A DNA stretch of 64,000 bases from Topomyia yanbarensis (lineage: Eukaryota > Arthropoda > Insecta > Diptera > Culicidae): contig NC_080672.1 of NCBI RefSeq assembly GCF_030247195.1, positions 11,284,001-11,348,000 on the forward strand, written 5' to 3'. The translations under genes were made by a program, and so were the position numbers. Shown piece after piece: positions 45,750 to 60,420 of this stretch (within the stretch, counting starts at the first letter, position 1; every line of letters starts with the position of its first letter). The notes under the pieces were generated by a model. The model was not told the origin of the DNA. It made no database searches and worked only from the letters and a program-made list of their open reading frames with translations.

Positions 45750-46640
45750 TTAAATTTAAATAGATCCGGACGCTGTCATTCATTTCTAATAATGCAGTAT
45801 TCCGACTGCCGTGTTTCAATATTTATGTCAAGTAACATGCAGTCGCCCAGAATGGTATTCTATTTAAGATTTTAACAATATTGTCAGGTGTACGAAAAGG
45901 ATCGCTACTGTCACACTTCTTATTTTTATTGTACATTAATGTCATATGCATAAGGTTGCTGATGATATAGAATTGTGTTTCGATTGCCAAAGACTGGATG
46001 AGGATGAAATCAGTGTTTTATTCAAGCTAGATACAAATAGAATCGAGAATTGTTACAAAAACCATTTTCAGTTTAATTTATCTAAAACTAACACTATACT
46101 GATTTCTTAGTCTCATACTCGTACAGCGCTATTGAAATTTATCCTTTTGCTAGACTAGCAAACAATAGAATTAATGGACCATGCTGACATTAGCTTAGGT
46201 ATTGTTATAGAATCAAGGTTCGTTTGCTACGCTAAACAGTATAAAAGTGGCTTAAAATACATGTTTCCGATTTCTATGCGACTCAAACATCTATTTCAGA
46301 GTAAAACGACTTGAACAAAGTCTTCTTGATTTGTCCTGTATTATATTTTTTCAATAGTAAAGGAACTCCTAATTTATGCTTTAGGAAGCCAGATATCTGA
46401 ATAACATATCTAATTTAAACGTTCGTATATTGGTAATACTGAGGCGATTAGGAGTGCGATTTATTGGAATGAGCTTCTGCGAAATATTACCACGTCGAGT
46501 AGTAAAATAACAAGGTGTCTTGAGATTTTTCATTGACTTCGCAGAACTAATCTGACAAAGTACAGAATATGCCTTCTCCTGGACGAGGAAACCTTTGTCA
46601 AAATGGACTTCAAGTAGGTCCCCAGCCAAAAGTTAAGTTA
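45750..46640 (+). pseudogene. Non-LTR retrotransposon RT relic (Jockey/CR1-like)
   Basis: With frame changes the plus strand reads SGVRKGSLLSHFLFLLYINVI (45892-45950), then VADDIELCFDCQR (about 45958-45990) and NHFQFNLSKTNT (about 46058-46095). That is the RT order (PQGS-x-LSPLLF-x-YINDI), (FADD-x-x-L), (F-x-LN-x-SKT) of LINEs. FADD is changed to VADD with upstream frameshifts, and there are stops throughout, so it is dead. Similarity may extend to about 46560. The minus ORF at 46381-46629 is an antisense shadow. Confidence 0.65.
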
Positions 46641-49500
<2,860 letters not shown>

Positions 49501-49976
49501 TTGCTCATGATTTTTTATTTAAATATATATTTTTATTTCATTTCATATATTTACTTTTCTTTCAATATTATTGGAGTCTTTTAATACGAATTTTCCAACT
49601 GTTCCCAAAAAATATAACAAAATAGTAAAAACAAAAAAAAGAATCCAGCAAAAAGAGAACACAAGAAATTATGAAATTAGGCAATAATGAAATAGAAGAA
49701 TACATAAATTCAGGGGAAAGGTAAAACAGATAACAGGAAACTAGGAAAATATTTAAATCGTAAAAAAATGAAAATGTGTAAATAAGGAAATAGGAGAATA
49801 TTAATATGCAAAGATGAAGATAATAAGATATGAAAAAAATAACAAATAACCGCATAGGAAAATAAAAATATTTGAAACAAGACAATAAAATTAAAATAAA
49901 ATTGGATTGAAAAATTCGAAAACAGAAAGATATAACAAAAAATAGGAGAACATATAAAAAATAAAACATGGGAACA
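49501..49976. repeat. T-rich to A-rich degenerate tract
   Basis: 49501-49570 is T-rich (TTATTTAAATATATATTTTTATTTC); 49600-49970 is A-rich (GGAAAATAAAAATATTTG, GGAGAATA words). The same word family as at 42100 and 51300. The 147- and 112-codon minus ORFs are Phe/Tyr/Leu-rich readings of it. Confidence 0.6.
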
Positions 49977-50080
49977 GAAGGAATGAGCGTAGTTGGTAAA
50001 TTGATTGCCATGTACGAAGCGCAGCTGGGCTTTATTCCCAGCCTCCAAAATTGGATATGTTTCTAAACGAAAAAAAAACG
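49977..50080 (+). mobile_element. tRNA-derived SINE, decayed fragment
   Basis: GAGCGTAGTTGGTAAATTGATTGCCATGTACGAAGCGCAGCTGGG keeps the A-box region with part of its 5' end lost. The B box is destroyed (CTTTATTCCC), and the body is mostly unrecognisable. Confidence 0.75.
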
Positions 50081-50256
50081 AATAAAGTAGATTGGAAAAT
50101 AAAGAAAAACAAGAAGAGGATATCTTTAAAAATAAATGAAACAGAATAATTTAAAACTGCAATTGAACCGTTTTTAGTGAATTTTAGACTGACAAAATGG
50201 GCACACTGGTAAAATCAGTCCAAAACCATTTCTGTAATTATTTACGGAATATGTAT

Positions 50257-50357
50257 TTCGACTTTGTCTCTTCAGAATATGGCACCAACTTAGAGCCCAG
50301 CCCGGCATTTAGCTCTGGCACTAAGTTAGTGTCAGATTCTGATGAGACAAAGTCAAA
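50257..50357. repeat. Family D palindromic core
   Basis: Left arm GACTTTGTCTCTTCAGAAT (from 50260) and right arm ATTCTGATGAGACAAAGTC (to 50354) are inverted copies, enclosing GGCACCAACTTAG and CTAAGTTAGTGTC. The same core is in the insertion at 42222-42502. Confidence 0.8.
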
Positions 50358-50449
50358 ACGCCAAATTTCGCAACGAATTTATTTATTACCCACTACTTTT
50401 TTCCTTAAGGAGGAAAATATAGTTTAGAAACATTTCTTATTATTTTGCA

Positions 50450-50560
50450 TAAATTTCCCTTAGGGAAGTGATTTTTTATTTGCACAGTTTTTGCACCCAT
50501 AAGATCAGGCAAATATGCTCAAGAAAGGATTTACTCGTCACTGTGAAATAATCTACATTA
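50450..50560 (+). repeat. Dispersed repeat family B fragment
   Basis: TTCCCTTAGGGAAGTG, TTTTTTATTTGCACAG and AAATATGCTCAAGAAAGG followed by ATTTACTCG match 28105-28200. Confidence 0.65.
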
Positions 50561-51240
50561 ACTTTCAGCTTGTATCAGTTATACGACTCTAAACGCGAAA
50601 TTAAATGATAAGATTATACTCCTTTTCCTGTAAGTTTTCTAGGTTTCCTTCCATTTTATTTCTGTTTCTGTTTGTATCATTTCTGTTTTTACCATAAATG
50701 CTGACAATTATCCCAAATAATCCTCCTTATTTTAAAACTGCCGTAGTTTGTAGCTGAACCATATCACAAACTACCTTGCACACTTCTAATTTGGTCGAAT
50801 TCATTCGACTGATAAAATTCGGTTAACCCATTCATGCCCATGTTGTTTGTGGACAACAACGTTTTTAAACAGGTATAACTTTTAATTGAGGCAAAATTTT
50901 CTCACAAAGACAAGTAAGGCTAATACATGTGACTATTGCCTTTCATTTGAGTATTAACAGTTACAAGGATCAGCTCTAGAACTGAAGTTATTGTGATTAG
51001 TCTGACTGGATTGAAAACTGATGAAACTTATTAATTTAGACTGTCTTTGGCTACGTTTTCCACGAATTTGGACTATTGTAAATATTCTAAGAGAATTATA
51101 TTGGAAGGTAAAAATTGAACAGCTTCTAGCACTGCACCGACCTTTGTGAAAAAAGCTTTTTGTGTTTCTTGACCGCACCGTTTTCAACGAAAAATAGTTT
51201 TGAAACCCTGCATGCACTAGAAAAAGGTGGGTATGAAAGG
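50561..51240. other. Spacer, no gene seen
   Basis: Unique-looking sequence with no coding motif. The 87-codon minus ORF at 50954-51217 is not recognised. Confidence 0.4.
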
Positions 51241-51990
51241 GTTAAAAAGCAGACAAAACCGGAAGCTGATAAAAATTCAAAAATTGACCTAATAAATACA
51301 AGAGATAGAAAATTTTGATACAAAAACTAGAGAAACTTGAAAATAAAGAAAAAATAGGGTAGATAACTCCGAATTTGGGAAATGCCTAAAAAGGAAATGA
51401 ACAAAAAAAAAACACGAAAATAAGAAAGTTAGAAAAAGACAAAAGTGAAAACAAAAAGACAGGAAATATATAACCAATCAAATTGGAAAATTAAAAAAAT
51501 AAAAGAATAGGAAAATTTGAGAATATGACAATTTGAAGATTTAAAATAACGGAAATGAAACATCTAGTAAATATCACATAATCACATTGTAAAATAAGTA
51601 AAATATAAAATATAGCAAAAAAATTAAAAATATGGAAAAAAGAATGGAAAAATTGGATTGTGGAGAATTATGAATAAGAAAAAATAATAAAAGAGTAAAA
51701 TATTAACAAAAAACAAAAATACATAAATAGAGGAACAACGAAATATAAAATAAAAAATTACAGGACTAAGGAAGAACATAATGAACAATAAAAAATAAAA
51801 TTGAGACCGAGAAAATGACAAAATGGTTTAAGCAAAAAAATAGGAAACAAGATTCGAGTTTTTATAAATAATGCCAACGAGAAGAATAGAAACAAGCAAA
51901 TGAATATATGAAAATAAGGCAATTCGAAAATAGTGGTACCAAAAATAGGAAAATAGAAAAATAGCAAAAAAATTACAATAAGATAATAGC
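51241..51990. repeat. Degenerate A-rich array (GGAAAATAGAAAAAT words)
   Basis: Irregular GGAAAATTTG, GAAAATAAG, AATAGGAAAATAG words of 8-10 bp without a fixed period; minus-strand readings are Phe/Leu/Ser-rich ORFs, not genes. Confidence 0.75.
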
Positions 51991-53470
51991 AATCGGTTTT
52001 TCATTTTTTTGCAATTTTGACGTTTAATATTTTTGCTATATATTCTATTGTCCCTATTTTTGCAAAATTTTTGTATTTTTGATATCATTCCTGGTTTTGT
52101 TTGTTTTTCTTTTCTTCTTATTTAAGGTTTTTGCGTTTGTATTTTTCCTATGCTTTTCTGTTTTAAAATTATGTCATGTTTCTTTTTCGCTATTTCGGTT
52201 AATTTTGCAGTTTTTTTCATTTATGCTTTGCTTCCTATTATGATCTAGATTTCGATTTCTTGCAATTATTAATATATTTATTATTTTCGTTACAGTGATA
52301 TTTATGCAATGTTCGCTATTCATGTTACCTTTAGTTAATTATTTATGTATTTTCTTTCTTTTTTGGCAATTTTTGTAATATATCTTTTTTTAATATTCGT
52401 GAAATTTTCGAAATTGCTCCATTTTATACTATTCTTCATTGCTATTTATGTTTTTTTTGTCTAGCTTTGAGATGTTTTTTATTATTTATATTTTTACTAC
52501 AGCTCAATTTATCGATTTTTCCTATTTTTATAATTTTTTGCTATTCTTTTTTTTGTTACTTTATATTCGCTAACTTAATTTCGCTAGTTTTGGTATGTTT
52601 ACTATTATTTCTATTTCTGCTAGTTTGCTATAACTGTAATTTTTGCTGGCTTTGATACTTTAATAATTTGCAGTTTGCTATTGTTTTATATTTTTGCTTT
52701 AACAATATGTTATGCTATTTTCCCTATTTGTGCTATTTTTGCTAGTGTTCATTTATTAACCCGCTTAAGACAGATGTCTTCCGTTTTTATTCCACTATAA
52801 TAATACTGAAAAACACTTGCTTTTCATAGTTTTCACGCAAATCAAACAACACATACTAGTATTTCAACTATGACGCATAGTCCTATCCATATTTGATATT
52901 TATGATATTTACATTTGTCAATTTTGTTAATTTTGCTATATTTATTTTTTTTTGCTATTTATTCCATTTGAAATTTTGCTTCTCTGCTCTTCGTGCAATA
53001 AGTTTTGATGTTCGCTCTTATTGTTATTGTTACTACTCTTTAATCTTTAATCAGTTCTGCGAATTATGCTACTTTTTGCTATTTTCATTTTGACTCTTCT
53101 TTTTCATTATTGCAAATATTGCAATTTTTGTTCTTTATTCCTATTTTTGTTAATTTTACTTGTGTAGTATTATTAGTATTTGCTAGTATTTTTGATTGTT
53201 TCAATTCATTTTTAACTACATTTTCGAATTTTGCCAATGTGATTTATTTGTTATTTTAGTTATTTTTACTGTCTTTATTTTTCCGTTATTTGAGCGATTT
53301 TGTCTAGGTGCGATACGTTAGTATTTTTTAGAATTTTACTTCTTCTCTACTTCGATTGATAAATCTGACTATATTTGCTATTTTCAATTATTTGAATACT
53401 GCTTTTCTACTTTTATAACTTCATAGCATAACTATTTTTTCTATCTTTGTAATTTTGTCTAACTGGGCCC
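51991..53470. repeat. Degenerate T-rich array (TTTTTGCTATTT words)
   Basis: From the AATCGG at about 51988 the plus strand switches to TTTTTGCAATTTT, TTTTTGCTATTT, ATTTTTGCTAGTTT words. These are the complement-type of the words to its left, so the two blocks form an approximate inverted arrangement. A GC-richer insert at 52760-52880 interrupts it. ORFs are low complexity. Confidence 0.75.
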
Positions 53471-54109
53471 AATTTGGTGTACGTTACTGACGACTAGAAT
53501 ACGAAATACCAAAGTCCAACTTTTCTAAACAAGTAATAACTAGATCAACTGCAGAAATTTTTTACAAGGCCCTTAAACTTTCTATTTTACTATAACTATA
53601 ATTCCTATAATTATATGTACTTTTTTATCATTTTTTTATTCAATTGAAATTTTCAGTTCTTCTGACACAAAAAGTTGCTTGTTTTCATTCAATCTAAAAT
53701 TTATCCTTTTTATGCCATCCAAATCATTGTAGAGTCGGATAATACAGTAAAATTATGACAATGAGCTAACTGAAAAAGAAGACTAATTAGTAGACCGGAG
53801 AAAGTTGTTGGCATTTTTTTTCACTGTTGGATGTATCCTTGTCATACCACAAGATGTCGTAGCGGATGCAGGTTTCTTTGTTGTCATTTCTCTATTATGT
53901 TGGAGTTGTTTTTAATTAAATCATCTTAAATCAACTGGTGAAACAGTCCAAAATGTTCGATTTAGGTTTTGTATAGGTTGAAAGATTTTAGACTGGTTTG
54001 ATCATATTCAAAATGTTTCGGGAACACCCAAATGATTCATTTTAAACAGAAACTGCATCGATGATCGCCTAATCATTCCGAACTGGAGCCACCTCACACA
54101 CCGCTCCAA
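53471..54109. other. Spacer, no gene seen
   Basis: AT-rich; no repeat or coding motif recognised. Confidence 0.4.
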
Positions 54110-55760
54110 GCATATCCGTCAATCCCAGCGAATCATACCCTGTCAGTGAGTCACTTAACCCAAAAGTTGCTACAATCCTTACACAATCGGCATAATTTCG
54201 CTCATATCTTGGGAAGACCTTTCGGACGGTGCTCGGAACGCTGCATAAATTATTTAAATTTATTCAAATTCCCCTTCTTCCGTTGCAACGAATTCGCAAT
54301 ATTGATGCAGAAGAAAAGTGGGGGGGGGGAGAGAGGTTGATGTACAACTCACTCAATCATCACGAAAACGACAACGACGACGACGACGACAACGGCAAAG
54401 ACCAACCAGGTTTTCTCCGGTCGACGGTCGCTTGTGAACATCGTCGTCGCCGTCGTCGTCGTCGTCGGTTTGCCGTCCAATTCCAACAGTATTATTTCAG
54501 CATTATGCAACACCTTCGCCGTCAACTGCTTCTACCACCTTCGCCTCCGCGTTTCTCAACCACTTTATTACTTGAGTACGACTGGATTAAACTGGCAGGC
54601 AGCCCCAGAAGAGTCGCACGTCCGTGTTTGCGCGCAAGAGTGAGAGAAAGAGAGCTACTTTCTGTTTGTGTTTTATAGAGGTTCATTAACCCGAGCATGA
54701 TGTTGTTTGCGTGCACGGGGCTTTCTTCTTTGGCTCTTGGTTTGCTGCGATCAATTCCGCGCCGCGACGGTGTGTTTAGCTGGTTTGGCGGTTGGCGCGC
54801 GGAATCCGATGATGATGATGACGAAAAATAAAACGACTACTGCGATCCAAACCACAAAACGACCGACTTGTAAAATATTCAAGTTTGACATTTCCTGGGA
54901 AATTTTTCGGGTTTACTAGCTGACGGGAAATAAATGCAAACTTTTATCGGTCGAGTCAACATTTTCCACCGAACTGGTGGTTACGTCATGGTAAACCCGA
55001 ACGCTGAACCCATTTCCATCAAACTGTGACCCAATTCGAGCTGTTGAACGAAAGAGGGGCAATCCTCAATTTTACTATCCCAATTTGGCCCAAACCGCAC
55101 AGATGCGGGAAGTGATTAAGCATAGTTTTATAACTCTTCCAAAACAAACATTGGAATTGGAAGGCAACGACAGGCGAAGAAAATTTGCGAAGAAAGAGTA
55201 CGGAGAAAGGCGAAAAGCCAGATAGAAAGAAAGAACGAAAGAAAAAAGGCTACCAAAAGCGGACTGGCTGTTGTGGAGAAATGGGAGGGGGGGGGTGCTC
55301 AGACTGGGTTAGGTTGTTGTTCAACAGCCTCGCTCTCTTGTTGATGGTGGTGGCTCGTTTGCCATGTCTCTCGGAGTTCAATGACCCGGTGGAGAATGGC
55401 GATCACATATACACACACTTGCAAACGGAGTGCAAACCAGGAAATCACTATGACGTCACATTTTGTTTCGTTTTGGTTTTTTTTACTCTCTTGCATGACA
55501 CGTTTCTCCCCGTTTGTGCGGTGTGTGTGTGCTGTTGGGCCATCAGCTTAACACACTTCACTTGCCACCGTCCCCGAATCCTGTCCCAGTTGTCGGTCCC
55601 TGGGTCTTTCTCCTCCTAGCTCGTCGTCATCGTCAAAGTCTTAAAATGTGGTCACAACGACGACGACGACGACGACGACGACGATGCAATCATCAGGGGC
55701 CAATGACCAGCAAAGCTCGCGATGAGAGAGTTTTTTTTTGTCTCTGGTGCTGAGCAATTA
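54110..55760. promoter_or_regulatory. CpG-rich, non-repetitive segment
   Basis: A third island of CpG-rich sequence, about 28 kb upstream of the E75B start. It contains ACGACGACG (54367-54390), CGTCGTCGTC (54440-54465) and CGACGACGACG (55652-55684) runs, a G9 run (54320) and a G9 run (55289). Plus ORFs up to 149 codons are Arg/Leu-rich with no domain. It could hold a distal E75 isoform promoter or untranslated exon; no first zinc-finger exon was found here. Confidence 0.4.
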
Positions 55761-56641
55761 TTATGTATGGAAAAGTCTCGAACTTGGTGTTATGCCGATT
55801 GTGTTTATGAATAACAAAATCATTTTAGGCCATTCAAAAAAAATCTAAATATTGTTGGATTGCATAACGGAATCCGGAAATACCGAAGCGGATCAAGTGG
55901 TTCCAGTGAAATTCCTCGTCAGTCAGAATTTTGGAATCGTTAGACAGGACTGAGGATAGTATCAACGCAACAGTTTTACAAATTCCCGGTGTTTAGTAGG
56001 GAATTCTAACTTATTTACAAGAAATAATTGATCATAGTAGGCCTTGCTCTGTATCATTGATTCAGAGCCGGATTCTTCAGTCGGTAGATTCACAATCGTC
56101 ACTCTGTGTCAGTGATTACTTTGATCTTATTATTCGTAACTTTTCATTGATGTCATTCAGAAGAAACGAGAAAAATTTAATTCGAATCGTAGATGACTTC
56201 TTGATTCAGTCCAATTAGAGTCACTAGATTTACTTATTCCGAAATCGTCTGAAGTCTTCTGCAAATTTCTTCAATATCCTGCAATGTTCTTTTCAAATTA
56301 TGTAAGATCTTTTAAAATTTGCAGAACCTTTCAAAAACCTCGTGGCGCCTGCTGAAATTTTATGAAATTATCTATAATAATCTAGAGTCATCTGAAGCTT
56401 TCTTAAGTATTTGTAAATCCTTTGCACCCTACTAAAATATGATCGATACTACCAAGTTAGACGACGAAATCTTCCATATATTCTCAAACAAAATGACGTC
56501 GTAGAATGTTTCATTTGACCAAATTTCCAAATTTTGAAATGATTCGATCAATGATTTCATATTTTCCCCATATTAACGGATATCGAATCTGTACCTTAAT
56601 GGTATTGCCAAAAAAATATATGAAAACGAACTGAAAATTGA
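55761..56641. other. Spacer with weakly periodic CTTCTGCAAATTT words
   Basis: 56230-56440 has loosely repeated TCTGAAGTCTTCTGC, AATCCTTTGC and similar words that recall the 27-29 kb array. No gene seen. Confidence 0.35.
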
Positions 56642-57115
56642 TTGAGGATTTTTAGGAAGAAAAAGATTCGAATCATGCCCTGTGCAAAGTTGTCCTATAT
56701 CCTACAGAAAACATATAGGAATTTGTTTGGACCATATTATCACGTTTTGCAGCATCCTGGAGCAGGTGAACGAATTCCACATTTGTTATCAGTCACGCAA
56801 GCCCCCTGGTACCCTAAGAAAATTTCAGAACGGCGTATACTCAGTGCATTAGTGCAATTGACGAAAAAGCTTAACCACAAAACTCTGAAGGCAAGGGAAA
56901 TATCTCCAATCGAAGTGCAGTTCGAGGCGTTTTCGTGTAGAAACCGAGTACCTACCACTGTGAGACAAGTATGTATATTATTATCGATCCCACGGTTCCG
57001 AATCGTAATTGACAAGCTCATAGTATACATGTCTACAAAGAGGTTCCAATATCCATGTTACCTGATGTGCACTAGTTGTTGTTTAGTAACAAACATTATG
57101 TTGATGGTGTCTTGA
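56642..57115 (+). pseudogene. 157-codon ORF, unrecognised
   Basis: A stop-free plus frame with balanced composition (for example YRNLFGPYYHVLQHPGAGER and LVQLTKKLNHKTLKAREIS) lies upstream of a LINE relic in the same orientation. I recognise no domain. It may be retrotransposon-derived or chance. No splice or promoter evidence. Confidence 0.2.
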
Positions 57116-57589
57116 AGCAAGCGATTGTGATTGGCAACGATGGTCGCCTTACCGCGTCTACGTCCCAGCTTGTAACGTGAAAATAGACGGCGTGGTTACT
57201 GAGACGGGATTTTTATGCACGTGTACCGTTATTTCGGTATTCTCCATATGCGGATCCAGAAAAAAAATTCGATTTTGAAATGTGCACTGTATAATACGTA
57301 ATATTTAATACCCTCATTTAGTTAAAATCAGTTCTGGTGGTTGGTTTGGAATAATTTTGAAATTAGAACGAATTGAAAATAGAAACTATTTTAAAATTTC
57401 TAAAGAAGTTAAATATTTTCGGATCCAGGACCCTCCCCCTGGATCCGTCACTGCTGGTTTTAATACTGTCTTCCAGAAGATAGTAAAAATTACACTTTCG
57501 TATTAACAGCCTAATTCTACTGCACTTCGAGTACATATCCCATCTTTTTTTAGGGAAGGTCAAAAACTGCTTTTTTCAATTAAATCAAA
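57116..57589. other. Spacer with dispersed GGATCC-type repeat
   Basis: 57400-57460 (AAATATTTTCGGATCCAGGACC, then CCTGGATCCGTCACTGCTGG) matches 62050-62105 (AAAATTTTCGGCAGGACCCGGATC, then TTGATCCGCCGCTGG), a short interspersed repeat. Confidence 0.4.
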
Positions 57590-58290
57590 ATTCTTATATT
57601 GAAGCCGTCTGCATTCCTCCCAGAGCATCGGTAGATTACCGAACATATTACGTAACTCCTATCGGCACAGGAGACTTTAGCTCGCCTGGTTCTGTATGTG
57701 ATTAACTTTACGATGATAATCGCTCTACCTTGCTCCAGTATCTTTGCGACAATTACGATATGACCACTTTAAACACAGGTTCCCGCATGTGGAGAAGTGT
57801 TAGACCAACCCAAATTGGACTGTTTGAAGATTCTTCCTGATTCTGACTTATGTAACAAGTTACCAAAATCAGGTAACCAACCTCCGATCACAACTCGTAT
57901 CGGCCGAGTCCTGTATCCGAAAATCGGTCGAGAAAATTATTCGCTTTCGCTTCAATAATTGAGCACCAGAAAATAGATACACCAATTGACTTTCGCAAAA
58001 GGCAAGGAAACGAACGATTGCATTGCGTTGCTATCAACTGAAATTGAAAGGGTCTGTTCTCACAAATAGTAAATGCAGAGCTCTTGAATTGGATTCCATG
58101 AATGATCTGTCGGAGAGGCTGTCTTTCATTTACTTCAAACAACTTAATGATCAATTTGTTGTCTGAAACGTACATGCATTTTTCGGAAGGCGATTCGACA
58201 GCTATACGAATTAGACATACGAGTCTATCCCAGGGCGCTTGTCTAAGCCCCCTTCCATACATTTTCAACGTGGTATTCGGCCAAAAATTG
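57590..58290 (+). pseudogene. Loa-like non-LTR retrotransposon relic
   Basis: Plus-strand pieces in different frames follow LINE order. FAKGKETNDCIALLSTEIER (about 57982-58042) matches the FRKG-x-GTNDCLALL-type RT segment. LLSETYMHFSEGDS at 58150-58191 follows. QGACLSPLPYIFNVVF at 58229-58276 corresponds to GLPQGSCLSPLLYNFYV. These signatures are those I associate with the Loa clade (such as Lian of Aedes). Stops and frameshifts throughout; the YADD box is not visible. Minus ORF 57888-58268 is antisense. Confidence 0.6.
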
Positions 58291-58329
58291 CGAAATTGGT
58301 TCCCTGTAATAATTCACAGCTGCCAATTC

Positions 58330-58500
58330 GGACCCGTGACTGTCGCAAATGCGATAATCATGTCTTCTTCCTGGAACGTTGCCATTGCCCACAGAGATAG
58401 CATACGGGGTTTGTGCATTGAGTCGAAGTCCCAAGGGTTGCACGTTCAAATCCTGCTTCTCGGGGATTTTTTTCACATAATGGCTTTTGTTTAACTCACA
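58330..58500 (+). mobile_element. Diverged copy of the tRNA-like element at 40.9 kb
   Basis: GCGATAATCATGTCTTCTTCCTGGAACGT, GATAGCATACGGGGTTTGTGCATTG, AAGGGTTGCACGTTCAAATCCTGC and GGGGATTTTTTTCACAT parallel the right arm at 40870-41010 in the same orientation. A- and B-box regions are mutated. Confidence 0.7.
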
Positions 58501-59970
58501 ATTTCGGTATGGAGATAAAAATCATCTGCAAACGAAGCTCTTTTTTACTTCGATATGCTACGAACAACTGAATGGTTAAGCTTTTCGAGGCAGTGTACAT
58601 ATTCGAAGAATTGAGTGTTCCGACGAATGAATTCCAGCATCGGGAAAGCCTTGGCGGTGGTTACTGATATGTGTTCCGAGCATATTAGTTTTAAATCCAG
58701 ATAGGCACCGGGATCTTTTATGATGCTAATTCGATCGATGCTGAATGTACAAATTGTTCTACTGAGAGGAAGAATGTGATTGTCAAAATGCTATAATATT
58801 ACATTTACATACATTGACGTCCATGTCGTATATGTCACACCAGGTATTAAAATGTTTTTGTGTTGTGTACGCCCAGGCAGAGTTTTCCGTAGTGTGCTGA
58901 TTAAGTATTGACACGCGAGAGACTGATTGTCATAAGTACACAGCGTGGTCTGTGAATACACGGTTCCAGATTTCACGGTAACAAAGGGTATTCCAACTGC
59001 ATTCTCACCACTCGAACACAGCTGAGAATATTAGGGGAGAAAATCCTCCATTTATCCTTCTTAATGGAGGAAACTTTACCATATTGCGACATAAATTTAT
59101 CAGCATCTATGTTGGAGATACATTGGCAGTGCTGGAAAAAATAATTAATTTCTTCTATAGAATATTATAAAATCGTAATAACATTTTTAGGAGAAATCCT
59201 AGCAAGTTACTGCAAAGTTTTTAACCACGTTTTGGGCATAGGTTGAGTTCTTCATACTGAGTAAAATAACAATCGGAATGAGCGGAGATGCAAAAATAGC
59301 AATACCTACACTTAATTCCATATATACTTTAAACGCTATGCGCGTCAATCCCCAAAATTGGAACAGGCTTTTGGGATTACAAAAAGAGTTCAAAAAGTAC
59401 CCACTGTGCCGAAACAGAAATATGACGAACCACTCTCTGGACAAAGGAGAGAGTGAGCTATTCAATGAACTATGCGAAAAAATTCGGAGATCAGGGATAG
59501 CGGAAAGCATTTTGGAGATAATAACATTCTAAGTTGTTATATTTTCTATGTGGAAAATTGTCTTCGATTTTTGTTGAAAATCCAAAGTATTTCAAGATTT
59601 GCATCAATTTTCTGTTAAAACACCTGTTTTCAATTAAAACTAACGGATTTCTCTGTTTTTATTATTCAATTATATGGTTCGGATTTCCAATCTTGAGGTT
59701 TTGGGTATTTGGCAGGTTTTCCAACACAGACATCAATGAAAGCATTACAATATCCAAGTCGCATCGCTAAGTATAGAGACATTTCGGTGAAGTTCCTTGG
59801 GAATTTGATTGTGGAACGTAACATCATCATCATTTTTAAATCACCCGTAAAAAATTCGTCAAAAAAGTAATTTTGCGAAACTCATTCTTTTGTCAGATTT
59901 AATTTTGAGCCCCGCACAGCTTTCACATTTTTACATTTCTTATAAAAGAAATGTATAGAATTCGCTCAAA
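58501..59970. other. Spacer, no gene supported
   Basis: An 84-codon plus ORF (59278-59532) and a 103-codon minus ORF (59199-59510) overlap. The minus one has a hydrophobic stretch but neither shows a recognised domain. The rest is AT-rich. Confidence 0.35.
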
Positions 59971-60045
59971 CTTTCAAGATTTTTTCCGAGGCCCGGAGGG
60001 CCGAGTCTTATATACCAATCGACTCAGCTCGACGATTTGGGACAA

Positions 60046-60076
<31 letters not shown>

Positions 60077-60420
60077 CTGTGTGTGTGTGTGTATGTAACG
60101 GACAAATTCTCATTCGTGTTTCTCAGCAATGGCTGAACCGATCTTATCCAAACCAATTTTAAATTAAAGAACTAAAAAACAGTATGAACGCTATTAAATT
60201 GTTTTTGATTCTGATGTTTAGTTTCCGAGATATGAATGTTTGAATGCGTAAAAATGGCGTTTTTTGCAGTTTTTTTGAATTATCTGCCGAAATTGACAAT
60301 ATAGATTAACAGTTTATATGTTTTTAGACAGCTTTAACAAATACCTTTCTATCAAGCTATAGATTGTTGAAATCGGACTATTATCAAAAGAGATATTAAA
60401 CATTAAACGCGGACCAAAGA
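59971..60420 (+). repeat. Dispersed repeat family C head with TG microsatellite
   Basis: GAGGCCCGGAGGGCCGAGT, ATATACCAATCGACTCAGCTC, GACAATGTCTG, a TG run at 60050-60095, then TTTCTCAGCAATGGCTGAACCGAT. The same order is at 61536-61680, where family C continues with the GGTTCCGGAGTTAC part. The tail here differs. Confidence 0.75.

Noticed and set aside
46381..46629. 82-codon minus ORF as an independent gene
   Set aside because: It is antisense to the 3' part of the LINE relic.
59199..59532. Possible chemoreceptor-like membrane segment in the 103-codon minus ORF
   Set aside because: One hydrophobic stretch only, no receptor motif, no splice-linked exons; the overlapping plus ORF is equally plausible.
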